DNA of 64,000 nt from Proteles cristata cristata (lineage: Eukaryota > Chordata > Mammalia > Carnivora > Hyaenidae), in assembly GCA_017311185.1 (NCBI GenBank), contig JAESUZ010002888.1, positions 1,426,001 through 1,490,000 of the forward strand, read 5' to 3'. Below are positions 22,325 to 33,050 of this stretch, piece after piece. Position 1 is the first letter of the stretch. Each line of letters starts with the position of its first letter. The position numbers and the translations under genes are program-made. The notes under the pieces are model-generated. The model was not told where the DNA came from. It made no database searches and was given only the letters and a program-made list of their open reading frames with translations.

Positions 22325-22588
22325 AAAGACCTTCAGCTGACAGCATGGAAACAGAGACCTCAGCCCTATAAGCACAAGAAAATGAAAATTCCACCTTGAA
22401 TGATCTGGGAGCAGACTTTCCTCCACAACTTCCAGGCAAACCAATACCTTGCTTTGAGTCTTGTGTTATCAGGAGCTGAGTCCACATGGACTTCTGACCT
22501 ACTGAACGGTAAGACAGTAAGTGAGCAGTTTTAAGCCACTATCTTTGGTGTAATTTGTTATAGCAGCAAGAGAAAACCAATAGAATGA
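22325..22588 (+). mobile_element. MLT1-type (ERVL-MaLR) LTR fragment
   Basis: The phrases 'ccttcagctgacagcatgg', 'ttctgacctactgaacgg', 'gcagttttaagccactatc' and 'gtaatttgttatagcagcaag' follow the order of the 3' two-thirds of an MLT1 LTR. Only the long terminal repeat is present, without internal coding sequence. This is an ancient non-autonomous retrovirus-like relic. Confidence 0.83.
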
Positions 22589-23637
22589 CATACCCCTACT
22601 TTAATTTTGCAAGTTTTACTACTGTGCTCACCCTCCATTTGACCACATATTCTAATTCTAACCTGTTCTCACATTTTTGTTTTCTGAACATCCATATACT
22701 TCCAGAACCACATTTATGGGCCATTTCTGCTGAATAGTCATATCAATCCACCATGACTTAGCCTACATCCTAAGAAAAACGATTTCATCCTTGACCATCT
22801 AGGCCTAAATAAATTTCTAATTTGAGAAATTCCAATGTTCATATTATACAAATCTACTTGTGGGCAAATAATTACTGCCTTTTATTTATAATTATATGTT
22901 CTCATTTATCTAATTTCCCAATTTACAGTTAAAGCTCATAAAGGAGAATGACATCAATTTATCTTTCTATGAGTCCATCTTCCTTCTTAAGGTATCCAAA
23001 ATTCTCTAAAAAGGTTATGACAGGTAATATATTTGGTTCTATGTACTGAAAAAAGCCAAAGCCAAAACCACACTAGATATGAAATATAATATCACGTTAA
23101 TAAAAGGTAAATTGTAAAAAAAAAAAACAAAATGGCCCCCGGTTTTCTGTAAGATGTCAAATTCCCAAATTACCTGAGAAGCATATTCATTCTCGGTTCT
23201 GATTTTAAAAAAGAAATTTTTAAAAAATCAGCTTAAACATATCTACACTTTTATTTCTGATTTACACTTTAAATCCACTAGGCACATCCATCAAACTCAA
23301 TACTAAATCTCATAAATGTTAATGCTGAATACTGTAAATTATTCTAACGTAACCCGTGAAGCACATCATTACCCAGTACCAAATTAAAATTCAAGAATAT
23401 AAAGTAGTTTATTCAATGTAAGAAAAAAAAAAACTAATGAATCCAAATAAGTGATGACTGATAATTTTAGAGAAAATTTAAACAATAAAAACTAAACAAT
23501 CTTTACTTTGCCTGCCAGCTCCTTTTTTTGAGCACTTCTTAAAAACTGAAAGACTTAAAAGGAAGCCAAAGGTAAATGGCCATCCTTTAGCTGCATATCT
23601 TCATTCACTATGCCTTGGACAGATCGTTTGTCCTTTG
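22589..23637. other. Unassigned AT-rich DNA
   Basis: No gene or repeat family recognised. Short poly-A runs are near 23,117 and 23,425. Confidence 0.4.
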
Positions 23638-23650
23638 TGTATGTTCACTT

Positions 23651-23651
<1 letters not shown>

Positions 23652-23674
<23 letters not shown>
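23652..23674. repeat. (TA)n microsatellite
   Basis: About eleven TA dinucleotides at the tail side of the inverted SINE that follows, probably grown from its A-rich tail and target. Confidence 0.93.
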
Positions 23675-23688
<14 letters not shown>

Positions 23689-23884
23689 GAGAGAGAGAAA
23701 GAGAGAGAAAGAATGAGAGGATGTGAGCATACAAGCAAGGGAGGGGCAGAGGGAGAAAATCTTATGTAGACTCCATGCCCATCGTGAAGCCAAACTCGGG
23801 GCTCTATCTCTCTCAGGACTGTGAGATCATGACCTCAGTGGAAATCAAGAGTCAGACACTTAATTGACTAAGCCATGGCACCTA
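23675..23884 (-). mobile_element. Older carnivore SINE, inverted, first of a tandem pair
   Basis: A T-rich tail then GA-rich segment, 'gtgagatcatgacctcag' and a damaged head 'ctaagccatggcacct'. It is followed within about 10 bp by a second inverted SINE. The direct repeats TATGTTCACTTTTATA (about 23,639) and TGTGTTCATTTTTTAA (about 24,119) appear to flank the pair together. Confidence 0.88.
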
Positions 23885-23892
23885 AATGTTCT

Positions 23893-24117
23893 GTTGTTGT
23901 TATTGTTTGAGAGAGAAAGTGTGTGAGTCTGTGTATGTGTGTGTGCGTGCATTCAGGCAGAGAAAGGGCAGAGAGAGAAGAGAAAGAATCTCAAGCAGTC
24001 TCTGCACTGTGGCCACAGAGCCCAACTCTGGGCTGGATCCCACAAACTGCAAGATCATGATCTGAGCCAAAATCAAGAGTGGGATGCTTAACTGACTGAG
24101 CCATCCAGGTGCCCCCC
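23893..24117 (-). mobile_element. Older carnivore SINE, inverted, second of a tandem pair
   Basis: A TTG-rich tail on the left, a GT-rich insertion near 23,920-23,950, 'gatcatgatctgagccaaa' and head 'tgagccatccaggtgcccc' on the right. It is likely part of a nested or dimeric insertion with the preceding copy. Confidence 0.88.
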
Positions 24118-24729
24118 ATGTGTTCATTTTTTAATGTTCTTTCAGAAAACAATATAGTTTACAACTAACTTGCACTTCAAAAAATTCTCTATGACTCTAT
24201 TTCTCTCTTGTATATATATTAGCATTGCTCTATGGTCCATCGAAATTCCATTTCCTTTTTTATTTCAATTTTGCTCATTTCATTCCTACCCATTCTTAAC
24301 ATTACAATTATTTTCCTTGTAGGTTTTGCCTTTGCCTTTTAAAATTTGCATATCTCGCTTTACCTAGCTTAGCATCTTGGCCTTATTATGCTGGAAAATC
24401 CTTTTAAAAACTTTCAATTCTCTGGAATTTTGTCTCAGTTACTTTTCCCACTAGAATGTTCCAATCAATACAAATGAGCTACTGAAAATTCCTATCTAAA
24501 ATTTACTGCCAAGGTAAAATTTTCATCTTCACTTCCTTAAATAGGTTAAATCTTATCTCTTAGCTGCTTGTATAAAAGATTTTATATACCTTTACTTATG
24601 TAATCTACCCCTACCTATGGAGAAAAAAACATCAAAATATCAATTCTATGAAATTCTCTTAGAAGTTTCTAATCTACAGAATAAATATGCTATTAAAAAC
24701 CAATATTTATTGAAAATTAACAGATGGCA
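24118..24729. other. Unassigned AT-rich DNA
   Basis: No gene or repeat family recognised. Confidence 0.4.
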
Positions 24730-24900
24730 AAAACCTAATATATTAAATAGTAGTTACTAGTTCATAAAACACTTTTGTGTTTATTCCAGCAATCTTGCGG
24801 AATATGTGCTATAGCTCATTTTTCACAAATTATGATACTGGGGATCAGAGAGGTTAATTAACTGGATTAGATTTACTCAGTTCTTAAAGATTGTATCTGT
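24730..24900 (+). mobile_element. MIR fragment
   Basis: The core-like order 'gtttattccagcaatcttgcgg', 'tatagctcatttttcacaaa' and 'atactggggatcagagaggtt' resembles MIR in plus orientation. It is heavily diverged. Confidence 0.62.
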
Positions 24901-25007
24901 TTTACCTTTAAAATACATCAAACATCCACATTTCCACACTGCTATGCTCTCATGTAAGCCACCATGAGCTCTCAACTCAATTACTGAAATTGGCCTCTTA
25001 CTTCCTG

Positions 25008-25140
25008 CTATTCAAAAAATGGTCCACAGACCAGCAGGCAACACACATCACCTGGGACACTGCTGGACATGGAGGGTCACAGGCCCACTACAAACTACTG
25101 AATTAGAGTCTGCATTTTAATGGTATCGCATGTGATCATA
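25008..25140 (+). mobile_element. MER5A-like hAT fragment
   Basis: 'aaaatggtccacagaccagcag', 'acatcacctgggacactg', 'actactgaattagagtctgc' and 'attttaatgg' follow the MER5A order. The left terminus is degraded and the right end missing. Confidence 0.78.
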
Positions 25141-25329
25141 GTCACAGTAAACGTCTATATGTCTCATTCTAACTTACACCACTACTTCCTCCCTTGTCTT
25201 CTATTTCCACATAGCAACCAGAGTAATTTTTCTAAAATGAGAGATTCTATCACTGGATTGCTGAACACTGGAGACCAATTTGGTACCAGGTCTCAAAAAG
25301 TTTTAATATGCTCACTCCCTTTAGCCTTC

Positions 25330-25655
25330 TAATTCCACTCCTCAGATCTTATCTTACACATAGTGATGTTCATCCCAGAGGTATATATAAAAATGTGTAC
25401 AAAATTAAATGTCTGTTGGTTAAGTTATAATACAGCTACATGACATAATAATGTATAGCCACAGATAACCATGTATTTTACAGAACATTTAGCCAACTTA
25501 AGAAATGTACCTGACATACTTTTAAGGAGGAAAAGTAGCATAGAACACAAATATACAAATAAATATACAATATTCTCTATATGTGGTATGTGTGTTTACA
25601 TGTTCCTATAACAAATAAACCAGAACGCTAATGGTGTTTTTCCCGGTAGAGAAAA
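25330..25655 (+). mobile_element. Old L1M ORF2 tail / 3' UTR fragment
   Basis: 'attccactcctcagatcttatc', 'gtgatgttcatcccag', 'aatgtatagccacagataacc' and 'gtacctgacatacttttaagg' resemble the C-terminal and 3' UTR segments of L1M/L1ME elements in plus orientation. It is diverged, and both edges are approximate. Confidence 0.55.
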
Positions 25656-25699
25656 AATTATGTTCTTATTCACACTTTTATATATTTCCTAAGAGGTAG

Positions 25700-25905
25700 C
25701 ATTTTGCATGTTAACAATATGCCAGATGTTTTACTAAATTTTATAAGGCACGTATTACTATTTCCTCCCTTACTAGAAAAGGTACCTATGACTGATGAAG
25801 GGTAGGTAACTTTCCCTAGAACATGTAGCTCATAAGTAGCAGTCACCATTTGTCTTAGATCTGATTCCATAGTCCAGACACTTAATCACCGCTTTATTCC
25901 TAGTG
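25700..25905 (+). mobile_element. MIR
   Basis: 'caatatgccagatgttttac', 'ggcacgtattactatttcc', 'gaagggtaggtaactttccc', 'acatgtagctcataagtagc' and 'ctgattccatagtccagac' keep the MIR order from core to the 3' tRNA-unrelated part, in plus orientation. Confidence 0.78.
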
Positions 25906-27569
25906 TTCAGGGGAAAACATTAAAAGACAATGTATTAGGACCACAAAAGTCTAGAAATAATACATAATTTATGGAGAATGAGCCTGCTTCCTTCAAAAGA
26001 AGGAATAATTTTTAACACTTTATTTTCTAGGGCACTTCTGCTTTTACCCACATAGCCGTCTCAAAATGCAAAAGAATTTTTATTTGCATCCAATACTGCA
26101 ACAATGGTATTGCAGATATTGACAACATCAAGGTGTAGTCTACACACACACACACACACACACACACAGACTCTGACCTCCAGACAATAAATAACAGAAG
26201 TCAAATGATAATGCTTGATCTATTTTATTAAACAAAACAAAACAAAACCAAAAAAACTACTCATGCTAATCTTATAATAAGACAATTCCTCTGAGGTATG
26301 TTTCTATGCATCTCGTGACAGCTTTTTTTATTTTGTATGTTCTCTTCAAGGATGTTTACACAGCAGAAAGCCTTAGAAGTTAGAGACTGTGTCTCTTTCA
26401 AATCAGGATACTAAAGATAATGCCTTCCTCCTAGGCAAATATTGGATAGGTCTGGCAGTAGTCCCTTGTATGAGGAAAAGTTTCTCAAGCTTGGGGTTCC
26501 TTGATTGTGACACACGCCTACTACGTGCACAGCACTCAACCGAGTGGTTCCTCATCACTCCATGACACTTACAGAGAAGGGAAATTGATACAACGGAAGC
26601 TCTTTCTGCCTGTTGCACTGGGCATGAGATTTTGTCTCTGACCCAAAAGCCTGTGTCTTCTGTCAGCATCTGTGAAACCGACAGACTAACTTGTTATCTT
26701 TCAAGCAAGGTAAAATCTCAGATCCATGCCAGCTCCTGACACCAGAAAGGGAAATCATAAGATTACTCCATGAGAGGGGATAAAAACTAACTAGGAGAAT
26801 CAGAATAGAGGTATTTAAAATTGTCCCAGAGTAGAAATATGGAAGGGCTCCACTCACTGTAGAAATTTCCTTCCGAAGCATGTTTTTTACATCCGGATAG
26901 CCTCTTTTCTTCCAGCGACTGCCTCACGCAGTCTTTTCATCTTTTCTACTTTCAGAATTCTTCAAAAAGAGAACATAATTAAGTCTGATTTGACTGGATG
27001 GAGATTATTAAACTTTCTAAAATATTTACTAAATCATTGATGGAAAAAGTATATTGATTTAAAGAAAATTCTGTGATCTATAAAACACAGGGTATACTAA
27101 AAGAATCTTTTTAAATTCTGTCTCAAGAAAGTATATTTTAATACATAAGAAAAACAAGAGGTCTTTGATGTTTCAGAGTTATTAATGACTACGTCTCATG
27201 GTTTCAAATTTGACTATATGAAATTGTTGACATCTCAACATTTTTTTGCCTGTAATATTACTTCTTATGTAACGTCACTCCCATACATGTGATTTGAGAA
27301 ACGAAAGTGAAAGCCTAATGATATTTCTCATTTCATGATGCCATTGTCTGAATACAGTAAAAGCCCTTGGTCAGTTAGTGACATTGGCACACATGATGGT
27401 AACAATGATGCTTGGCAGGGCAACATTTGATGTGATATAGAAAAGATTCAAGCATAATCTATCTCCTGGTTTTCTGGTGTTTCCAATTTTTTTTTTTGGG
27501 GGGTCATCAATACTTGGATCGTAGCTTTTTAAATCCAGGTCCCTTTTCCTCTAAAAGAGATGGTTTACA
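25906..27569. other. Unassigned intergenic DNA with a (CA)n tract
   Basis: No gene recognised. The block holds a (CA)n tract at 26,142-26,168. A mid-GC section at 26,400-26,930 has open frames on the minus strand without any similarity I can name. Confidence 0.4.
26142..26168 (+). repeat. (CA)n microsatellite
   Basis: About thirteen uninterrupted CA dinucleotides. Confidence 0.95.
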
Positions 27570-27808
27570 GGGCACCTGGGTGGCACAATCGGCTAAGCAT
27601 CTGATTCTTGACTTTGGCCCAAATCATGGTCTCATAGTTCATGGGATTTAAGCTCTGCATCATGCTCCATGCGGACAGTGCAGAGCTTACTTGGGATTCT
27701 TTCTCTCTCCCTCTCCCTCTGCTGCTTCCCACACTCATGCTCATTCCCTCTCCCCCTCCTCCCCCCCTCAACAAATAAACTTGAAATAATTTAAAAAATA
27801 TATAAAAG
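27570..27808 (+). mobile_element. Older carnivore SINE
   Basis: Head 'gggcacctgggtggcacaatcgg', 'gcatcatgctccatgcggaca', a long C/T-rich 3' part and tail 'aacaaataaacttgaaat'. Older class without a clear target-site duplication. Confidence 0.9.
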
Positions 27809-28016
27809 TGATAGTTTTCCTAACTATTTATCAGGAGGCATTTAAAGTAGTATTTCACTGTGTTTTCCACCTGTGTCTTCCACTAACCTCCTGAAACAGC
27901 CCTTTCAGCCCACAAAGAAACAAGTCAATTATCTGTCCATTAGTCTTTCTTTTCATATTTCTCCTTTTATTATTTTTCCTTTTTGGCTTCACTCTCAAGG
28001 ATTAAAATGATGTTTA

Positions 28017-28213
28017 GGGGCACTTGGGTTGCTCAGTTGGTTAAGTGTCTGACTTTGGCTCAAGTCACGATCTCACAGTTCATGGGTTTGATCCTCACAT
28101 CAGGCTTTGCGCTTATAGCACGGAGCCTGCTTCAGATTCTGTCCCCTTATCCCTCTGTGCCTCCCTTGCTGACGCTCTACCTCTCTCAAAAATAAACAAA
28201 CATTTGAAAAAAT
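28017..28213 (+). mobile_element. SINEC_Fc-type SINE, older copy
   Basis: Head 'ggggcacttgggttgctcag', diverged B-box region 'gggtttgatcctcac' and tail 'ctcaaaaataaacaaacat'. Nearly all CpG sites have decayed. Confidence 0.92.
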
Positions 28214-28666
28214 CCAAAATTATCTTTAATGATATCCCATTCAATCTCCTTTATTAATACAGGAATCATCTCTTCAACATCTTAAACACACCAACATTCA
28301 GGCTCTGTTGTAAAAAGTGCAGCAATAAACAACTCACTATGTCATGAAGAAGGCTATCTTGATTTGAAAAGTCTCTAATTGTTAAAAAATTATTCTTTAT
28401 AGCATCATGTAATATGAATGTTGCAACTTACTTTGGGTATTCTAATTCAATCCTCTATTCAATCTGTTGGGGGTTATGCAAATGGGAAGAATATAAAGGA
28501 ATAAATAAGTGAGCAAATGAAATGGCACAGTAAGCTTGTGCAAACCACAGTTAAGGTAATAACCCTGGATAATGTGATAAGATATTAGGGATGGGAAAGC
28601 CCCTTGGATTGGGTGATCAAAAATATCTACACTGAGCCCTTCTCTCCCAGAACACAGGCATTAAAT
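28214..28666. other. Unassigned intergenic DNA
   Basis: No gene or repeat family recognised. Confidence 0.4.
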
Positions 28667-28667
28667 G

Positions 28668-28884
28668 CCAAATAAATAATTTTTTAATGTTTTATTTGCT
28701 TTTGAGAGAGAGAGAGAGAGAGAGAGGAAGGAACAGGGAGAGAGGGCAGTAGAGAATCTAAAGCAGGCTCCATGCTGACAGCAGTGTGCCCGATGTGGGG
28801 CTTAAACTCATGAACTGTGAGATCATGACCTGTGCTGAAATCAGACGCTCAACTGACTGAGCCACCCAGGAGCCCCTAAATAAA
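28668..28884 (-). mobile_element. SINEC_Fc-type SINE, inverted
   Basis: Inserted unit about 28,676-28,876, with tail 'tttttaatgttttatttgct', a pure (GA)n stretch and head 'tgagccacccaggagcccc'. AAATAAATA-type repeats on both sides are the probable target-site duplication. Confidence 0.93.
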
Positions 28885-29219
28885 TATTTATTAAATGGAT
28901 AAATAAGTAAAAAGGTTGGTAGTAATAGATACATGTAAATTAAAATTGAACTTTTATTCAATGTAAACATTCTTCTTTCGGGTTTAATGCATGCTAAGTA
29001 GCATGGATTAGGGAAAAGAATACAGTCCCAGAGTAATGATCCCGTGGGGACCACTGCTTTGAAACTTGATTAGATTTATAGTTAATGCTATAGAAAAATG
29101 CACACATACATATGCATGCAACACTCTCCGTCTTCACAATGTTTCCAACTGCCTATAAATACCAGCAACAGAAAAAACAAACAAGTCCTACGGTAGCCTG
29201 CAGAAGCCCTCCCTGAGGT

Positions 29220-29610
29220 TTAGACAAGTACTGCAGTACTTGTCCTTGGTGGTTGGGCCATATCCTCCTGCCCCTTGCACCCTCTGCAGTACAACAGAGC
29301 TCTGACCTGTGTGCTTTCTCTCCTACAAACTATACCTCCATTTCTGTATTGAAAGGCTTCCATCAGACTGTCCATGTGAACTTGGGCTGCACGCTGCTGG
29401 AAGACTAGCAACTGGGAACTTCCTGGGGTATCCCTTAACGAAAGACTGGGAAGCGTGGAGCTATAAATAATCCAGCTCTCCTGCTGTTGAAGGATAACCC
29501 AGAGGTGTGACCCCCACTGGCCGAAGAGCTCTCCAGAGCACGTGAGACAAAGTTCCCATGAGAGCTTCCAGAATCCCACTTGGGTTCCTTCACTTCCTAC
29601 CACATCCCCC
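29220..29610 (-). repeat. Possible LTR-derived repeat, unassigned
   Basis: The minus strand reads like an old LTR ('tcccagttgctagtcttccag', 'gagagaaagcacacaggtcag'). A 127-codon open frame crosses it but has no similarity I recognise. I do not treat it as a gene. Confidence 0.35.
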
Positions 29611-29777
29611 CTTCCGTTCTCCTACTGTGCTTTTCTGGAAAGACTTCCTAATGAATTGTTTTCACAGGAATATTCTGGTCCTGGTTTGTCTCTGGGAAAT
29701 CCAAACTAAAAGTGTTGGGAGTATTATCCGTTTCCAATCTGTTCACTTAGAATAACAGATTGGGCAAGACTCACAAC

Positions 29778-30324
29778 CAGGGCTGGCTTTATGCGACTGT
29801 TACCTGTACAATCACATGGGGCTTCGTGCTCAGAAGGGAACTTCACCCCATGGGAACAAGGGGTTAAAAGTTTGTGATTGCCGTCTTAAAATTCTTCATA
29901 ATATTATCTTGGAATTTGTCTTTTGCTAGTGAAGTCTGATGGGACAGTGGGGCAAGTGGCAGAGGACTCGGGGTCTCAGATTACACATGGTCCCGCATTG
30001 TGCCACCCCCCCATCTCCCCAGGGCAGACAGGTTCTCAGCCTCTCTCCCCCATACGGATCCAGCATCTGCAGCCACTCTGTCCCCAGAAGGGACCTAGGT
30101 GTGAGCGCAGGGAGGGTTTCATGGAACTGCAGCGTGGTGAGTGACCCAGGCACTCTGAATTTGGTACTCACCCCAGGAGCATCTTTCTGCCTGAGGGAAT
30201 ATGACATTAAATAGCAAATAAAAACACCATGACATTTCAAGAGAGAGACTGTAAAAGAAAACAAAAAGCTTTTTTCCTGCTTTTGACCAATTCATGGGCC
30301 CCCTGAATTATGTAACTAGCCCTG
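29778..30324 (+). mobile_element. MER33/Charlie-like hAT element, extended form
   Basis: The left end 'cagggctggctttatg' and right end 'tatgtaactagccctg' form diverged inverted termini of the CAGGGCNGGC type. Near the left end are 'cttaaaattcttcataat' and 'acaaggggttaaaag', which fit MER33-like sequence. At about 547 bp it is longer than the classical MER33 of roughly 320 bp, so it may be a related longer Charlie derivative. Open frames on both strands have no transposase similarity. I see no matching 8-bp target-site duplication. Confidence 0.6.
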
Positions 30325-30996
30325 CACATCTTTGCAATAATTATAATGATGACTGGAGTGCCTTGATTGAAAAAGTATTAACTTATTCATACTACAAGAA
30401 TATCCACCAATTAAGTCAAGCTAAAGAGAAACACAGTCAACTAAATTATTCTAAGTCAATGTGGTAGAAACTGTAGTTGCTTAACCCAACATCCATTGCC
30501 TCCTCTCACCCTCAGGAATAGAGAACAGCTACATTACTTCATAGGATTCAAATTGGGTTTTCTAATCTCCCTTATATCTGGATATGGTCACTTAAATAAG
30601 TTCTGGCCAGAGACATATAAACATATATGCTGTACAGGACTCCCATGAAAGTTGCCTAAAAGTAGCTGAAGAAAAATGTTTTTTGCCAATTTGTCTTACA
30701 TCCTTCTTAGAGACTGAAAACTCAGTCACGAAGCAACCATCCCGCTCATGAGGTAGCTGTAAGGATAGAAACAATGGGCTACGGTAGTGAAACAGAAAGA
30801 CAAAGTCCTAGATCTTTAATGGAAATGCCATGCGTCTCTGGACTGTCTATACCTGGGCTCCCTTTATGTAAGAGGGAAGGAGAAACATCTCTCTTTAGGT
30901 AACAGTGTTTTTCCTCCCGCTGTGTGTAGACAAACTTGACCTTAGCTGACAAAAAAAAAAGGCAATTATTTTCCTACTAAGAAATGTCTAACATAT
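30325..30996. other. Unassigned intergenic DNA
   Basis: No gene or repeat family recognised. Confidence 0.4.
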
Positions 30997-31140
30997 GACC
31001 AATTAAAAAAATTACTATAGTTGACACACAGTGCCACATTCATTTCACCTGTATAATGTATGTTTCAACATCTCCATACTTTATGCTCTGCTTACCACAA
31101 ATCTAATCAATCTTTTTGCAACATATCCACTGAAAGCCAA
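30997..31140 (+). mobile_element. Old L1-type repeat fragment
   Basis: A diverged copy of the repeat at about 2,290-2,440: 'ctatagttgacacacagtgcc', 'caacatctccatactttatgc' and 'ctgcttaccacaaatctaat'. Family assignment is tentative. Confidence 0.5.
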
Positions 31141-31192
31141 TGTTCATCAAAGTAGTTAAAAGGAACTGCACATATTATTCCATTTCTTGATT

Positions 31193-31679
31193 TTAAAATA
31201 CACTTCTGGAGGTGTGCCTGTGGCTCACTCAGTTAAACGGCAGGCTTCGGCTCAGGTGATGATCTTGCAGCTCAATACTTTGAGACCCATGTCGGACTGG
31301 ATGCTGACAGCTCAGAGCCTGGAGCCTGCTTGGGATTCTATATCTCCCTCTCTCTCTACCCCTCCCACGTTTGTGCTCTCTCTCTCAATCTCTTTCTCTC
31401 TAAAACACAAATAAATATTTTTAAAAAACTTAAGGGGCGCCCGGGTGGTTCAGTCGGTTAAGCGTCCGACTTTCGCTCAGGTCATGATCTCGCCGTTCAT
31501 GGGTTCGAGCCCCGCGTTGGGCTCTGTGCTAACTGTCAGCTCAGAGTCTGGAGCCTCTTTCAGAGTCTGTATCTCCCTCTCTCTCTGACCCTCCCCTGCT
31601 CATGCTGTCTCTCTCTCTCTCCTAGAAATAAATAAAACATTAAAAAAAATTAAAAAAAATAAAAAAACTTAAAATACAC
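31193..31679 (+). mobile_element. Nested pair of SINEC_Fc-type SINEs, outer element
   Basis: The outer SINE starts at about 31,209 (head 'ggtgtgcctgtggctcactcag'). Its A-rich tail is split by a second SINE at 31,434-31,661. Direct repeat TTAAAATACAC at 31193-31203 and 31669-31679 flanks the whole pair and is the outer target-site duplication. Confidence 0.9.
31423..31672 (+). mobile_element. SINEC_Fc-type SINE inserted in the tail of another SINE
   Basis: Target-site duplication AAAAAACTTAA at 31423-31433 and 31662-31672, both taken from the outer SINE's tail and its target. The inserted unit 31434-31661 has head 'ggggcgcccgggtggttcag' and B box 'gggttcgagcccc'. Its tail 'cctagaaataaataaaac' puts it in or close to the young subgroup. 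Confidence 0.95.
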
Positions 31680-31828
31680 ATCTTGAAAAGCTGGATGTTC
31701 AAACCCCTATAGCTGATGAAACAGACAACAGAGCAAAGGAAAACATCTATTTGGGATGGTTGTTAAAGTCTTTGATGCAAATAGTCACAATATATAAACC
31801 AATGAGTCCCAATGATGCCTGTTGAACC

Positions 31829-32076
31829 TTTTTTTTTTATGTTTTTTTTTTTTCGTTTTGAGAGACAGAGAAAGCAAAAAAGAGAGGGAGTATGCATGTG
31901 TGTGTGCATGAGCAGGGGATGGAGAGAGAGAGAGAGAGAGAAGGAGGGAGGGAGGGAGGGAGGGAGGAGAGAGAATCACAAGCAGGCTCCTCACTGTCAG
32001 CAAACAGCCCAACATGGGGCACAATCAGCCCAAATCAAGAGTCAGATGCTCAACCGACTTAGCCACTCACGCACCC
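31829..32076 (-). mobile_element. SINE, inverted, inside the hAT fossil
   Basis: A T-rich tail, a (GGGA)n expansion near 31,944-31,966, and head 'ttagccactcacgcacccc'. The middle segment with the usual 'gagatcatgacctg' is missing, so the copy has an internal deletion of about 30 bp. Confidence 0.9.
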
Positions 32077-32254
32077 CTGAACTGCTTGGTTTCTTAAAGT
32101 TTGCAAATTCAGATGTGTTGCCAGAAGGTGCAAGTGCTCTATGCAGGGTAACAAGAATTTTTTTCCTGTATGATTTGGCTTGGAATAGATATTTTACCAT
32201 CTGAAGATGATAATGGCCTTAACAGCTTGCAAAGAGGGCTCACAGCACAGGAAT

Positions 32255-32317
32255 TCCTCACTGACATGTTTTTTAGAAAAATTTTAATGTTTATTTATCT
32301 TTGAGAGAGAGAGAGAC

Positions 32318-32356
<39 letters not shown>

Positions 32357-32530
32357 ATAAGCAGGGGAGGGGCAGAGAGATAGGGAGACACAGAATCTGA
32401 AGTAGGCTTCAGGCTCTGAGCTGTCAGCACAGACCTTGACATGGGGCTCAAATCCACAACTGTGAGATCATGACCTGAGCTGAAGTTTGGTGCTTAACTG
32501 ACTGAGCCACCCAGGCACTGTCCTCACGGA
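32255..32530 (-). mobile_element. SINEC_Fc-type SINE, inverted, inside the hAT fossil
   Basis: The inserted unit is about 32,278-32,517, with tail 'ttttaatgtttatttatct', a long (GA)n run at 32,310-32,354 and head 'tgagccacccaggca'. TCCTCACTGA (32,255) and TCCTCACGGA (32,521) are the diverged target-site duplications. The hAT reading continues on both sides. Confidence 0.92.
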
Positions 32531-33050
32531 TATTTGATGTTTAACATTAAGAGCTGGTTGCACTGAAAGAACAGTAGTAGTCTCATCTAGTTGTATGCTG
32601 AAGGGAAATTAGAGCTGCCAATTCCTCCATGATTTGCTTCAAAATATTAAGAGTATCACTGAATTTGACATAAATGATGCCCTTAATAGAGGCATTGATT
32701 CAGTGCTTCCTCATAAACCAACCTGATGTTTCCAGAATATATGGCTTCACCAAGAGGTTTCCCATGCGTATGGATTCTTCCTCTCAGCCATGTGATAAGC
32801 CATTCTGGAGGCTTCAAGCCCAGGCTTTTGTGATGAGATAAATTCAAGTTTTGATAACATTTTAGCATTTTCAAACTCACAATAAAATTCTACACGATCA
32901 GTACATTTTTTAGGATGGATAAATAAAGCATGCTTCTTCAACTTTCTCGGCATTATAGAAGTTTATTGGGGAAAAAAAAAATCCTGGCCATGTAAGAGGC
33001 ATGCCTCAAGCTTTGCAATAAAAATAAAATTAAACAACATGTATGCTTTG

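Larger units (their letters stand above)
31690..33050 (-). pseudogene. hAT-superfamily transposase fossil with BED zinc-finger remnant
   Basis: The minus strand carries broken blocks in the order of hAT/BED-finger transposase-derived proteins (the family including ZBED5, FAM200 and SCAND3). A BED-finger end is at about 33,005-32,905 (CLLHGQDFFF, then SIMPRKLKKHALFIHP, with the spaced Cys and His residues). LEASRMAYHMAERKNPY lies near 32,825-32,770. FSIQLDETTTV lies near 32,605-32,565, matching the block that holds the first catalytic Asp. EEFLCCEPSL lies near 32,260-32,235. APSGNTSEFANFKK lies near 32,131-32,084 where the second catalytic Asp block belongs, but that Asp is lost. ASKTLTTIP lies near 31,780-31,753. 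Frameshifts and stops separate the blocks, and two SINEs (31,829-32,076 and 32,278-32,517) interrupt them. It cannot make transposase. It may be a fossil autonomous DNA transposon or a pseudogene of a domesticated relative. The sequence does not decide between them. Confidence 0.72.

Noticed and set aside
29220..29603. 127-codon minus-strand open frame as a gene
   Set aside because: No similarity, no splice pattern, and it lies in a likely LTR relic. Length is within chance expectation for a less AT-rich stretch.
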